Shown: positions 18,321-27,804 of the stretch, piece by piece | Numbering within the stretch: position 1 is the first letter of the stretch | Layout: every line of letters begins with the position of its first letter | Assembly: GCA_964566965.1 (NCBI GenBank) | Contig: CAZMKO010000001.1 | Location: forward strand, 10,547 to 74,546 | DNA from: Oleiagrimonas sp964566965 | GTDB taxonomy: Bacteria; Pseudomonadota; Gammaproteobacteria; Xanthomonadales; Rhodanobacteraceae | Direction of reading: 5' to 3' | DNA: 64,000 nt | Program-made: the position numbers and the translations under genes | Notes under the pieces: model-generated | Seen by the model: only the letters and a program-made list of their open reading frames with translations | Told to the model about the DNA's origin: nothing | Databases searched by the model: none

Positions 18321-19166
18321 ATGGCCACCTACGCCATCGGCGACGTCCAGGGCTGCTACCCGGAACTGCAACGCCTTCTGGACCGGCTCGGCTTCGACCC
18401 GGCGCGCGACCGGCTGTGGTTCTGCGGCGACCTGGTCAACCGCGGCGGGCAGTCCCTGGACACGCTGCGCCTGATCCACTCGCTGCGGGCATCGAGCGTG
18501 ATCACGCTCGGCAACCACGACCTCAGCCTGCTGGCGGTCGCCGAGCGCCCGCGCGAGGCGCAGGAACGCGTCAACCCCGAGCTGCGCGAGGTGCTGTTCG
18601 CGGACGATGCACCCGAACTGCTCGCCTGGCTGCGCCAGCAAAAAATGCTGCACCACGACAAGGAACTGGACTGGGTGATGGTGCATGCCGGCCTGGCCCC
18701 GCACTGGACGCTGCGCCAGGCCCTGCGGGCCGCCGCCGAGGTCGAACGCGACCTGCGCGGTCCCAACCACCACCGGTTGCTGAAAAACCTGTTCGGCAAC
18801 CATCCCGCCTTCTGGTCGCACCGCCTGCGCGGCATGGAGCGTTCGCGCGCGACCATCAACATGCTCACGCGCATGCGCTTTTGCAACACGCGCGGACGCA
18901 TCGATTTCGACGCCAAGGGTGCCCCGGGCACCCAGAAGGCCGGCCTGTATCCGTGGTTCGCCGTACCCGGCATGCGCCAGCGCGGCATCCGCATCGTCTG
19001 CGGCCACTGGTCGGCCCTGGACCGTTTCGCCGGGCTCGGCGTGCACGCCCTGGACACCGGTTGCGTGTGGGGTGGCAAGCTCACCGCCATGCGCCTGGAC
19101 AGCCCCGAGCCCGAGTACGTCTCGGTACCCGCCGAGCCGCACCGGCACAAGCCGACCCCGCGCTGA
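18321..19166 (+). CDS. apaH: symmetrical diadenosine tetraphosphatase
   Basis: The 281-residue metallophosphoesterase cleaves Ap4A to two ADP. Metal-binding motifs are in order: GDVQGCY at 8-14, GDLVNRG at about 36-42 and GNHD near 67. The later MVHAGLAPHW and CGHWS are also conserved. It ends the lptD-surA-pdxA-rsmA-apaG-apaH run and faces secA convergently across a repeat-bearing gap. Confidence 0.96.
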   Translation: MATYAIGDVQGCYPELQRLLDRLGFDPARDRLWFCGDLVNRGGQSLDTLRLIHSLRASSVITLGNHDLSLLAVAERPREAQERVNPELREVLFADDAPELLAWLRQQKMLHHDKELDWVMVHAGLAPHWTLRQALRAAAEVERDLRGPNHHRLLKNLFGNHPAFWSHRLRGMERSRATINMLTRMRFCNTRGRIDFDAKGAPGTQKAGLYPWFAVPGMRQRGIRIVCGHWSALDRFAGLGVHALDTGCVWGGKLTAMRLDSPEPEYVSVPAEPHRHKPTPR

Positions 19167-19238
19167 CGGTCGCCGCCGCGACGTCAACCGCACGTACCAA
19201 CGCGAGCCGGACGGGTCCGTTGCTCGGGACTCGGGAAA

Positions 19239-19320
19239 GCATCGCGGCCATGGGCCGCTCCTACAACGGTTTCAGGGGGTCTCAGGCAAGCCCTGTGGGA
19301 GCGGCCCATGGCCGCGATGG
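19239..19320. repeat. inverted pair of REP-like palindromes (variant A)
   Basis: Two 26-27-bp palindromic units with core GGAGCGGCCCATGGCCGCGA face each other (19240-19265 and 19294-19320) across a 28-bp spacer, between the convergent apaH and secA genes. A nearly identical pair is at 41618-41700. A short piece with CGGGACTCGGGA lies just upstream (19225-19236). Confidence 0.85.
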
Positions 19321-19348
19321 GAAGGGGCCGATGCACCCGCCACCGCCA

Positions 19349-19377
19349 CGAAAAAGCCCCGCCGGATGGCGGGGCTT
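19349..19377 (-). terminator. rho-independent terminator of secA
   Basis: On the minus strand a perfect 9-bp stem (19355-19363 with 19368-19376, loop of four) is followed by five U. It lies just after the secA stop. Confidence 0.85.
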
Positions 19378-19381
19378 CGGG

Positions 19382-22108
19382 TCAGGACAGGCGCCCGTGG
19401 CAATGCTTGTATTTCTTGCCCGATCCACAGGGACAGGGATCGTTGCGGCCGATCTTGGGACCTTCGCGCATCGTCGGCGCAGCCGGCTCCGGGTCCGGCT
19501 GCGCACCGGCCAGCGCCTCCTCCTCGGCATCGCCCATCGCGCTGGCCTCGGCATGCTGGAATTGCATGCGCTTGGCCATGGCCTGGCGCTGCTGTTCGGC
19601 CTCCATGGCCGCGACCTCCTCCTCGCTGCGGATGCGCACGCGGGCCAGCATCTGGATGGCGCCGGACTTGATGCGGTCGAGCATCTGCGCAAACAGCTCG
19701 AAGGACTCGCGCTTGAACATCTGCTTGGGGTCCTGCTGCGCGTAACCGCGCAACTGAATGCCCTGGCGCAGGTAGTCGACGGCGGCCAGGTGCTCCTTCC
19801 AGGCGTCATCCAGCACCGACAACATGACGTGCTTCTCGAGCTGGCGCATGGTTTCGGCGCCGATGTCGTTTTCCTTTTGCTCGAACATCGCGTTGGCGGC
19901 GTTCATGACATGCTCGCGGATACCCTCGGCATCCAGCTCGTGCTGCTCCTCGACCCAGTGCACCAGGTCCAGGTCCAGGCCGTATTCGCCCTCCAGCTCA
20001 CGGTTGAGACCGGCGATGTCCCACTGGTCGTCGATGCTGTCGCGCGGCACGTAGCGGCGCACCAGATCGATGAACACGTCCTCGCGCACGTCGCGCACCA
20101 GGTCGGAGACGTCGTCCGATTCCAGCAATTCGGCGCGCTGGCGGTAGATCACCTTGCGCTGCTCGTTGGCGGTGTCGTCGTATTCCAGCAGGTGCTTGCG
20201 GATGTCGAAGTTGTGCTGCTCGACCTTCTTCTGCGCCTTCTCGATCTGGCGCGTGATCATGCGCTCCTCGAGGGCCTCGTCTTCCTTCATGCCGAAGCGG
20301 CGCATCCAGCGGCCCACGCCTTCGCCGCCGAAGATGCGCAGCAGGTTGTCTTCCAGCGACAGGTAGAAGCGCGAGGAACCGGGGTCGCCCTGGCGCCCGG
20401 AACGGCCGCGAAGCTGGTTGTCGATGCGTCGGGATTCGTGGCGCTCGGTACCGATGATGTGCAGGCCGCCGGCCCCCTTCACCAGCTCATGGCGCTTCTG
20501 CCACGCCTCACGCGCACGCTGGCGATCGTCGTCGGTGGCATCCTCGCCCAGTTCCTCATAGGCCACTTCCAGGCTGCCACCCAGAACGATGTCGGTACCG
20601 CGACCGGCCATATTGGTGGCGATGGTGATCGAACCCGGCGCACCGGCCTGGGCCACGATGTTGGCCTCGCGCTCGTGCTGCTTGGCGTTCAGCACCTCGT
20701 GCTTGACGCCGGCCTTGTTGAGGTATTTGGACAGCAGCTCGGAAACCTCGATGGAGGTGGTGCCGACCAGTACCGGCTGCTGCTTCTCGTGGCGCTCCTT
20801 GATGTCCTCGGCCACGGCCTTGTATTTGGCCTGCTGGGTCAGGAACACCAGGTCCTGATGATCCTCGCGGATCATCGGCTTGTTGGTGGGGATGACCACC
20901 ACGTCCAGGCCATAGATGCTGTTGAGCTCGAACGCCTCGGTGTCGGCGGTGCCGGTCATGCCCGAGAGCTTGTCGTACATGCGGAACAGGTTCTGGAACG
21001 TCACCGTGGCCAGGGTCTGGTTCTCGCGCTGGATGGGCACGCCCTCCTTGGCCTCGACCGCCTGGTGCAGGCCGTCGGACCAGCGCCGCCCCGGCAGCGT
21101 GCGGCCCGTGAACTCGTCAACGATGACCACCTCACCGTCGCGCACGATGTAGTCCACGTCCAGCTGGTAAATGGCGTGCGCACGCAGGGCCGCGTTGAGA
21201 TGGTGCACCACGGCCAGGTTGACGGCGTCGTACAGCGTGGTGTCGGCGGCGATGACGCCGGCCTTGTACAGCAGCTGCTCGGCATTCTCCATGCCGTCCT
21301 CGGACAGGTACACCTGCTTCTGCTTCTCGTCGACCCAGTAGTCGCCCTCGCCGTCCTCGGCTTCCTGGCGCTTGAGGCCCGGCACCACCTTGTTGACCTT
21401 GATGTACAGCTCCGGGGAATCCTCGGCCGGACCGGAGATGATCAGCGGAGTACGCGCCTCGTCGATGAGGATGGAGTCGACCTCGTCGACGATGGCGTAA
21501 TGCAGGCCGCGCTGATAGCGCTGTTCCTTGCTGAGCGCCATGTTGTCGCGCAGGTAGTCGAAACCGAATTCGTTGTTGGTGCCGTAGGTGATGTCCGCGG
21601 CGTAGGCGGCATGTTTCTCGGAGTGGTCCATGCCCGGCCAGACCACCGAGGTCGACAGCCCCAGGAACCCGTACACCTTGCCCATCTGCGCCGCGTCACG
21701 CCGCGCCAGATAGTCGTTGACGGTGACCACGTGCACGCCCTTTCCTTCCAGGGCATTGAGATACACCGGCAGGGTTGCGACCAGGGTCTTGCCCTCGCCG
21801 GTACGCATCTCGGCGATCTTGCCCTGGTGCAGGACCATGCCGCCGATCAGCTGCACGTCGTAATGGCGCATGCCCAGCACGCGGCGGGCGGCCTCGCGCA
21901 TGGTGGCAAAAGCCTCCGGAAGCAACTTGTCCAGGGTGGACTTGCCGTCGGCCAGACGCTGGCGGAACTCCCCGGTCTTGGCCTGCAGTTCGGCGTCGGT
22001 GAGCTTCTCGAACTCCGGTTCCAGCGCATTGATCTGCGCCACGGACTTTTTCATCTGCCGCAGCACACGCTCGTTGCGGCTGCCAAAAACGCTGGTCAGG
22101 AGTGACAT
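19382..22108 (-). CDS. secA: preprotein translocase ATPase SecA
   Basis: The 908-residue motor drives proteins through SecYEG. MRTGEGKTLVATLP near residue 102 is the Walker A region, followed by the DEAD-type VDEVDSILIDEARTPLIISG and TNMAGRGTDIVLGG in the second nucleotide domain. The C-terminal zinc tail CPCGSGKKYKHCHG binds SecB and ribosomes. Length is as in other proteobacteria. An M23 peptidase gene lies 158 bp upstream on the same strand. Confidence 0.98.
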   Translation of the reverse strand: MSLLTSVFGSRNERVLRQMKKSVAQINALEPEFEKLTDAELQAKTGEFRQRLADGKSTLDKLLPEAFATMREAARRVLGMRHYDVQLIGGMVLHQGKIAEMRTGEGKTLVATLPVYLNALEGKGVHVVTVNDYLARRDAAQMGKVYGFLGLSTSVVWPGMDHSEKHAAYAADITYGTNNEFGFDYLRDNMALSKEQRYQRGLHYAIVDEVDSILIDEARTPLIISGPAEDSPELYIKVNKVVPGLKRQEAEDGEGDYWVDEKQKQVYLSEDGMENAEQLLYKAGVIAADTTLYDAVNLAVVHHLNAALRAHAIYQLDVDYIVRDGEVVIVDEFTGRTLPGRRWSDGLHQAVEAKEGVPIQRENQTLATVTFQNLFRMYDKLSGMTGTADTEAFELNSIYGLDVVVIPTNKPMIREDHQDLVFLTQQAKYKAVAEDIKERHEKQQPVLVGTTSIEVSELLSKYLNKAGVKHEVLNAKQHEREANIVAQAGAPGSITIATNMAGRGTDIVLGGSLEVAYEELGEDATDDDRQRAREAWQKRHELVKGAGGLHIIGTERHESRRIDNQLRGRSGRQGDPGSSRFYLSLEDNLLRIFGGEGVGRWMRRFGMKEDEALEERMITRQIEKAQKKVEQHNFDIRKHLLEYDDTANEQRKVIYRQRAELLESDDVSDLVRDVREDVFIDLVRRYVPRDSIDDQWDIAGLNRELEGEYGLDLDLVHWVEEQHELDAEGIREHVMNAANAMFEQKENDIGAETMRQLEKHVMLSVLDDAWKEHLAAVDYLRQGIQLRGYAQQDPKQMFKRESFELFAQMLDRIKSGAIQMLARVRIRSEEEVAAMEAEQQRQAMAKRMQFQHAEASAMGDAEEEALAGAQPDPEPAAPTMREGPKIGRNDPCPCGSGKKYKHCHGRLS

Positions 22109-22266
22109 GGACGATCCGGATATTGATGACTGGAATACGACCCGGCTGAATGCGGGTCAAACCCTCATGGTACTACACACGTGGAGGCTGGCAGAGGCCA
22201 TGGGCCTGCCCTCCCGGGACATGGCGACGCCGGGCGGCCGATTCAAGCCGTCCGGCACCGGGCGCC

Positions 22267-23199
22267 TCAGCGGTGCGAACGCACGTAGGCCATGGGATTG
22301 ACCACATGCCCCTTGTACCAGACCTCGAAGTGCACATGCGGTCCGGTGGAATGGCCGGTCGATCCGGCCTTGGCGATGGCATCGCCCACGTGCACATGCT
22401 CGCCCGGACGCACCAGCAGCTTGCTGTTGTGGGCGTAACGGGTCATGTAGCCGTCGCCATGATCGACCTCGACCACGTTGCCGTAGCCACGGCGCACACC
22501 GGCATAGGTGACGATGCCCTCGGCCACGGCCTGCACGGAGGTCCCCTTGGGCACGGCGATGTCCAGACCCGCGTGGTAGGAGCGGTGCCCGTTGATGGGA
22601 TCCACGCGGCGGCCGAAGTACGAGGAAATGTAGCCGCCGGCCACCGGCATGCCGGCCGGGCGCATCTTGGAGCTGACCTTGCGGTCCAGGAGCAGGTCCT
22701 GCAATGCCGTCAACTGGGCCTGTTGGCTGTCGAAGCGCGTGGCCAGCCGATCGATGCCGTGGTCCAGACCCTGCGGCAGATTGTAGGTACCCTCGTCGTC
22801 CATCTCGGCACCGCCGACGGCGGGCAACTGGTCGAAATCGAATTCGTCGGCATCCAGCTTGCCGACCCGGGTCAGGCGCATGCCCAACGCGTTCAGGCGC
22901 ACCGATTGCGCCTCCAGCTGGCCCAGTTTCACCGCCAGGCCGTTGACGTCCCGCTGCGCCTGCGTACGGACCTTGTCCAGTTGCCGATCCTGCTGGACCA
23001 CTTGTTGCTTCAGGGCCGTGATCTGACGCACCGTCTGCGCGCGCGGACTGGCGATGGCCAGAGCGGCCGCGGCACCGGCGCCGGCAAAGACCAGCACGCC
23101 GAGCGCGGCGACACCCAGCAAGCGCGCCCGCAACCGGGGGCAGGCGAGGTCCAGGGTCCTGGGCTCTTTTCTGGCACGTGATACGAGTATGATCTTCAT
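22267..23199 (-). CDS. M23-family metallopeptidase, membrane-anchored
   Basis: The 310-residue protein has a short cytoplasmic head, one membrane helix at about 25-50, a coiled-coil-like region at about 55-110 and a C-terminal LytM/M23 domain. Zinc-binding motifs HAGLDIAVPKG and HVHFEVWYKG are both present, so it may cut peptidoglycan cross-bridges rather than act only as a degenerate activator. It sits between secA and lpxC, as in Xanthomonas, and is divergent from the DUF721 gene with only 32 bp between starts. Confidence 0.92.
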   Translation of the reverse strand: MKIILVSRARKEPRTLDLACPRLRARLLGVAALGVLVFAGAGAAAALAIASPRAQTVRQITALKQQVVQQDRQLDKVRTQAQRDVNGLAVKLGQLEAQSVRLNALGMRLTRVGKLDADEFDFDQLPAVGGAEMDDEGTYNLPQGLDHGIDRLATRFDSQQAQLTALQDLLLDRKVSSKMRPAGMPVAGGYISSYFGRRVDPINGHRSYHAGLDIAVPKGTSVQAVAEGIVTYAGVRRGYGNVVEVDHGDGYMTRYAHNSKLLVRPGEHVHVGDAIAKAGSTGHSTGPHVHFEVWYKGHVVNPMAYVRSHR

Positions 23200-23231
23200 T
23201 GCATAGTTATGGTTTGATTCAATCCGGGCTC

Positions 23232-23714
23232 ATGTCGCCATTCACGCCTATTCCGCCTCCCCGCCAGCGCCGAGGTCCGCGCGACGTCCGCGAGACCGGG
23301 CCCTTCGTGTCGCTTGCCAAGCAAGCGCGCAAGCGGGACGACCTGGATCGCCGACTGCGTGGCAGCCTGCCCGCCGCCCTGCGCGAACAGGTTCGACTGG
23401 CCGATTTCCACCACGGACGCCTGGTGTTCCTGGCGCCATCACCGGCCTGGGCGGCGCGCCTGCGGACCTATCAGGCCCAAGTGCTCGCCGCGGCCCACGC
23501 CCAGGGCGTGGAAGCCGATGCCGTCGTCGTGAAAGTGGCGCCTCCGCACACGGTTCCGACCCCGGAACCGCCACGACGGACTCCACTTTCGCGCGCCACC
23601 GCCACACACCTTCGCGCGGCGGCGCGATCCCTTGTTGACCACAAATTGCGTGATCTGTTCCTTGAGCTGGCGTCCATCGCCGAATCGTCGGACTCCCCCG
23701 CGGACCGGGACTGA
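23232..23714 (+). CDS. DUF721-family protein
   Basis: The 160-residue protein matches the DUF721/DciA-like pattern: a LRGSLPAALREQVRLADFHHGRLVFLAPSPAWAARLR core that forms a KH-like fold in that family. Some members (DciA) load the replicative helicase; whether this one does is unknown. The C-terminal part is Ser/Arg-rich. It stands alone on the plus strand between the M23 peptidase and lpxC, the arrangement found in Xanthomonadales. The start could also be 33 bp upstream. Confidence 0.78.
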   Translation: MSPFTPIPPPRQRRGPRDVRETGPFVSLAKQARKRDDLDRRLRGSLPAALREQVRLADFHHGRLVFLAPSPAWAARLRTYQAQVLAAAHAQGVEADAVVVKVAPPHTVPTPEPPRRTPLSRATATHLRAAARSLVDHKLRDLFLELASIAESSDSPADRD

Positions 23715-23886
23715 CCGCCCCGTTTCCGCCCCGTCAAACGCTCCCAGAGCGCCTTCCTGCTCCATTGTTGGGCACCCGGGCGCCAACAACCGAGAAAGAC
23801 GTCGCAGTTTATATCACGTTCACGCAGTCGCTGCAGCAGCGCCGCGAAGGGTCGCGCCGCCGTCGCGGGCAACGTGTTCCGCCAGT

Positions 23887-23930
23887 CCAAAAACACCGCG
23901 CCCGCGCCGGTTTCCCGGCGCGGGCGCGGT
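23887..23930 (-). terminator. strong terminator of lpxC
   Basis: On the minus strand a perfect 16-bp stem (23895-23910 with 23915-23930, four-base loop) is followed by UGUUUUUGG. It closes the dcw-lpxC run and faces the DUF721 gene. Confidence 0.9.
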
Positions 23931-23950
23931 TCGCACCTTCCACACTCGGC

Positions 23951-24862
23951 TCAGATGGCCTGGGCAGGATGGGCGTAGGAGATCGGTGCCGTCTGCGGAT
24001 CCTTGAAGGTGACTTCCTCCCAGGCGCCGGCGTTGGCCAGCAGGGTGCGCAGCAGGCGATTGTTGAGTTCGTGGCCGGACTTGTGGCCATAGAACGCACC
24101 GATGAGGCTGTGCCCAAGCAGGTACAGGTCACCGATGGCATCCAGGATCTTGTGCTTGACGAATTCGTCCTCGTAGCGCAGGCCGTCCTCGTTGAGCACG
24201 CGGTAATCATCCAGCACCACGGCGTTGTCCATGGAACCGCCCAGCGCCAGGTTGTGCTCGCGCAACGCCTCGATGTCGCGCATGAAGCCGAACGTCCGCG
24301 CGCGGCTGACTTCCTTCACGAACGAGGTCGTGGAGAAATCGATCTCGGCACGCGAAGTGTGGCTGGGGAACATGGGGTGGCTGAAGTCGATGGAGAAACC
24401 GACCTTGAAGCCGTCGAACGGCTCGAAGCGCGCCCACTTGTCGCCGTCTTCCACCTTGATCGGCTTCTTGATGCGGATGAAGCGCTTGGGCGCGTTCTGT
24501 TCCTCGAAACCGGCCGACTGCAGCAGGAACACGAAGGGACCGGCGCTGCCGTCCATGATCGGCACTTCCGGCGCGGACAGGTCGACGTAGGCATTGTCCA
24601 CGCCCAGCCCGGCCATGGCCGAGAGCAGGTGCTCGACGGTGCCCACGCGCACCTCGTCCCTGACCAGGGTGCTGGACAGGCGGGTGTCGCCCACGTATTC
24701 GCAATGTGAAGGGATTTCCACCGGTTGCGCCAAGTCGGTGCGGCGAAACACGATGCCGGTATTGGGTGCGGCCGGGCGCAAGGTCATGTAGACCTTGTCG
24801 CCGGTGTGCAATCCCACGCCGGTGGCGCGGATGACGTTCTTCAACGTGCGCTGCTTGATCAT
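23951..24862 (-). CDS. lpxC: UDP-3-O-acyl-N-acetylglucosamine deacetylase
   Basis: The 303-residue zinc enzyme catalyses the committed step of lipid A synthesis. HLLSAMAGLGVDN carries the first metal His, and FVKHKILDAIGDLYLLG and GHKSGHELNNRLL supply the other metal and catalytic residues. The start is MIKQRTLKNVIRATGVGLH at 24862; the upstream extension (MHPLWLLP) is rejected because all family members begin at this point. It follows ftsZ with a 355-bp gap that holds a likely promoter. Confidence 0.97.
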   Translation of the reverse strand: MIKQRTLKNVIRATGVGLHTGDKVYMTLRPAAPNTGIVFRRTDLAQPVEIPSHCEYVGDTRLSSTLVRDEVRVGTVEHLLSAMAGLGVDNAYVDLSAPEVPIMDGSAGPFVFLLQSAGFEEQNAPKRFIRIKKPIKVEDGDKWARFEPFDGFKVGFSIDFSHPMFPSHTSRAEIDFSTTSFVKEVSRARTFGFMRDIEALREHNLALGGSMDNAVVLDDYRVLNEDGLRYEDEFVKHKILDAIGDLYLLGHSLIGAFYGHKSGHELNNRLLRTLLANAGAWEEVTFKDPQTAPISYAHPAQAI

Positions 24863-24899
24863 TATTTTATGCTCGCGGGGCAGCAGCCAGAGTGGGTGC

Positions 24900-24928
24900 A
24901 TGCTAACACGGTTTTAACCTGTGCAAAA
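24900..24928 (-). promoter_or_regulatory. possible lpxC promoter
   Basis: On the minus strand TTTTGC (24923-24928) and TAGCAT (24900-24905) are separated by 17 bp, about 40 bp ahead of the lpxC start. The boxes are only moderate matches. It would let lpxC be expressed apart from ftsZ. Confidence 0.4.
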
Positions 24929-25039
24929 GCATACCATGGCGTATTGTCGAGCACGCGTTCACAAAATATTGAACTCGTGCGTGTCGTCCCGGCAGGTCCC
25001 GCCACCAGAGCCCATGTCGTGATGGGCTGCCGGGGAACC

Positions 25040-25125
25040 GGCGGGCGCGGCGCGAAACAATCGCGCCGCGTCCGCCGGCCGTTACCGGAACCTGACCGCC
25101 ACGGGCGACGGGAGTTCCCGTGGCG
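25040..25125. other. two strong hairpins in the ftsZ-lpxC gap
   Basis: The 355-bp gap holds one 16-bp hairpin with a single wobble pair (25040-25055 with 25061-25076) and one 9-bp hairpin (25097-25105 with 25117-25125). Neither is followed by a T-run on the minus strand, so they could stabilise or process the ftsZ mRNA end rather than terminate it. No gene is visible in the gap. Confidence 0.6.
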
Positions 25126-25217
25126 ATCGAGCGCATGGCCCCGTGACCGCCTTCGAAAGCGGCCATGGCGGCACCCGCCGGAGGTTTCCGGCCGGCCCGG
25201 GTGCCGACAGGCGGGAT

Positions 25218-26414
25218 TCAGTCCGCCTGGTGGCGCAGGAACGCCGGGATGTCCAGGATGTCGATGGACGTGTCGGCGCTGGCCGCCGCGGCCTTGTCCT
25301 GGCGCGGCTGCGGGGCGGCCTCCGCCGGTGCGGCATAGTCGACGGCCTCGTTGCCGGTGCCGGTACGCAGCACCACCGGGCGCGGACGCGGACGCGCGCG
25401 CGGCTCGTCGCCCTCGCCGCGCTTCACGCCGCTGCGCAGCGGCTGGCGTGCGGCGGCGGCACGGTTGAGGCCGGTGGCCACCACGGTGACGCGGACCTCG
25501 TCCTGCAGCTCCGGATCCAGCGAGGTGCCGACCACCACGGTGGCGTCTTCGCTGGCGAAGTCGTGCACCACGCGGCCGATTTCCTCGAACTCGCGCATGG
25601 TCAGGTTGGGACCGGCGGTGACGTTGACCAGGATGCCGCAGGCGCCGGCCAGGTTGACGTCTTCCAGCAACGGGTTGTTGACCGCCGCCTCGGCCGCCGC
25701 CTGGGCACGATCGTCGCCGCTGGCGCAGCCCGAGCCCATCATGGCCTGGCCCATTTCGCTCATCACCGTGCGCACGTCGGCGAAGTCGACGTTGATCAGG
25801 CCCGGGGCCGTGATCAGGTCGGCGATGCCCTGCACCGCGCCCTGCAGCACGTCGTTGGCGGCCTTGAAGGCCGACAGCAGCGTCACCTCGCGGCCCAGCA
25901 CCGAGAGCAGCTTCTCGTTGGGCACGATGATCAGCGAATCCACGTGCTGGGCCAGGTCCTCGATGCCCTTCATGGCCACCTGCATGCGGCGCCGGCCCTC
26001 GAACGGGAACGGCTTGGTGACCACGGCCACGGTCAGGATGCCCTTCTCCTTGGCCAGCTGCGCCACCACCGGCGCGGCGCCGGTGCCGGTGCCGCCGCCC
26101 ATGCCGGCGGTGATGAACACCATGTCGGCGCCTTCCATCAATTCCTCGATGCGCTCGCGATCCTCCAGCGCAGCCTGGCGGCCGACCTCCGGATTGGCGC
26201 CCGCACCCAGGCCCTTGGTGACGTTGGCGCCCAACTGCAACACCGTGCGCGAGCCACAGCTTTTCATGGCTTGCGAATCGGTATTGGCACAGATGAACTC
26301 CACGCCTTCGATGTTTGCCTCGACCATGTGCGCCACGGCGTTGCCACCGCCGCCGCCCACACCGATCACCTTGATCACCGCATTCGGTGCCATTTCTTCA
26401 ACCATCTCGTACAT
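25218..26414 (-). CDS. ftsZ: cell division tubulin homologue FtsZ
   Basis: The 398-residue GTPase polymerises into the division ring. The tubulin signature GGGTGTGAA is near residue 107, and the C-terminal peptide IDILDIPAFLRHQAD is the tip that binds FtsA and ZipA. A Pro/Arg-rich linker precedes it. The start is the ATG at 26414 (MYEMVEEMAPNAVIKVIG), with GGAGG 8 bp upstream; the longer frame has no support. ftsA lies 157 bp upstream, enough for an extra promoter. Confidence 0.98.
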   Translation of the reverse strand: MYEMVEEMAPNAVIKVIGVGGGGGNAVAHMVEANIEGVEFICANTDSQAMKSCGSRTVLQLGANVTKGLGAGANPEVGRQAALEDRERIEELMEGADMVFITAGMGGGTGTGAAPVVAQLAKEKGILTVAVVTKPFPFEGRRRMQVAMKGIEDLAQHVDSLIIVPNEKLLSVLGREVTLLSAFKAANDVLQGAVQGIADLITAPGLINVDFADVRTVMSEMGQAMMGSGCASGDDRAQAAAEAAVNNPLLEDVNLAGACGILVNVTAGPNLTMREFEEIGRVVHDFASEDATVVVGTSLDPELQDEVRVTVVATGLNRAAAARQPLRSGVKRGEGDEPRARPRPRPVVLRTGTGNEAVDYAAPAEAAPQPRQDKAAAASADTSIDILDIPAFLRHQAD

Positions 26415-26571
26415 TTCCCGTCCTCCGACTTGCTTTGTGATTTCTTTGGGGTTGCCGGTTCGGCCATTGCCGGACCGGAGTCGGGCGGACATTTCGTTCC
26501 GCCCCGAGGCGCCTCCTGCGCCGCGATCGACACCGGGTGCGGACGTCCTGCCCGCGCCCCGACGCCAGCCG

Positions 26572-27804
26572 CTAGAAATTCCTGGTCAGCCAGCCGCGCA
26601 CCTTTTCGACCACGCCGCTGACGCTGCTTCCGACACCACCCGGGCCGCTCATGCCGCCGGCATGCGCGCCGTGCAGCAACAGACCGACCCCGGTGGACTG
26701 CATCTGGCTGGACACCACATCACCCAGCCCCACCACGTGCTGCGGTACGCCCAGGCGCACCATTTTGTGGAACACCTCCTCGGCCAGCTCCAGCGCGCCT
26801 TCCATGCGCGCGGCGCCACCGGTCAGCACGATGCCGGCGGCCACCAGATTCTCGTAACCGGAACGGCGCAGCTCGTCATGCACCATCTCGAAGATTTCCT
26901 CGTAGCGGGCCTGCACGATCTGCGCCAGCAGCTGGCGTTCCATGCGCCGGGCCGGGCGCTCGCCCACCGACGGCACCTGCACGGTTTCCTCGGCATGCGC
27001 CAGCTGCGCCAGCGCGCAGGCGTACTTGATCTTGATGTCCTCGGCGTGCGCGGTCGGTGTGTGGATGCCGTAGGCGATGTCGCTGGTGACCTGGTCGCCG
27101 CCCACCGGCAGCGCCTTGGTGTAGCGGATCGCGCCCTGGGTATAGATGGAGATGTCGGTGGTGCCGGCGCCGATGTCGACCAGGCACACGCCCAGTTCAC
27201 GCTCGTCGTCGGTGAGCACCGCCTTGGCACTTCCCACCGCCGAAGGCACCAGTTCGTCCACGCTCAGACCACAGCGGTTGATGCATTTGTTGATGTTTTG
27301 CACTGCCGCGGCGGCGCCCGTGACCAGGTGCACGCTGGCTTCCAGGCGCACGCCGCTCATGCCGACCGGATGGCGGATGCCGTCCTGGCCGTCGATGCGG
27401 TATTCCTGCGGCTCGTTGTAGAGCAGCTTGCGGTCGGCCGGAATGGCCACGGCACGCGCGGCCTCCAGCACCTGTTCCAGGTCGCCGGCGGTGACCTCGT
27501 GGTCGCGGATGGCTGCGGTGCCATGCGAGTTCTTGGTTTCCAGATGGCTGCCGGACACCGAGGCGTACACCGAGCGGATGTCGCAGCCGGCCATCAACTC
27601 GGCCTCCTCCACCGCGCGCTGGATGGAATGCACCGTCGATTCGATGTCCACCACCGAGCCGCGCTTCAGGCCGCGCGAGACGTGCGAGCCGATGCCGATC
27701 ACCTCGATCGGCTCGCCGTCGGCATACTCGCCGACGATGGCGACCACCTTGGAGGTGCCGATGTCCAGGCCCACGACCAGTTGTTTTTCGTTTTTGCGGT
27801 TCAT
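26572..27804 (-). CDS. ftsA: cell division protein FtsA
   Basis: The 410-residue actin-like ATPase tethers FtsZ to the membrane. It has the phosphate-binding VGLDIGTSKVVAIVGE at 10-25, LVDIGAGTTDI mid-protein, VLTGGAARMEG, and a C-terminal amphipathic helix ending VEKVRGWLTRNF. The ATG overlaps the ftsQ stop by 4 bp (ATGA), so they are translationally coupled. Confidence 0.98.
   Translation of the reverse strand: MNRKNEKQLVVGLDIGTSKVVAIVGEYADGEPIEVIGIGSHVSRGLKRGSVVDIESTVHSIQRAVEEAELMAGCDIRSVYASVSGSHLETKNSHGTAAIRDHEVTAGDLEQVLEAARAVAIPADRKLLYNEPQEYRIDGQDGIRHPVGMSGVRLEASVHLVTGAAAAVQNINKCINRCGLSVDELVPSAVGSAKAVLTDDERELGVCLVDIGAGTTDISIYTQGAIRYTKALPVGGDQVTSDIAYGIHTPTAHAEDIKIKYACALAQLAHAEETVQVPSVGERPARRMERQLLAQIVQARYEEIFEMVHDELRRSGYENLVAAGIVLTGGAARMEGALELAEEVFHKMVRLGVPQHVVGLGDVVSSQMQSTGVGLLLHGAHAGGMSGPGGVGSSVSGVVEKVRGWLTRNF

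Noticed and set aside
23471..23896. 141-codon minus-strand frame between DUF721 and lpxC
   Set aside because: It starts within the lpxC terminator and runs antisense into the DUF721 gene; no recognisable domain.
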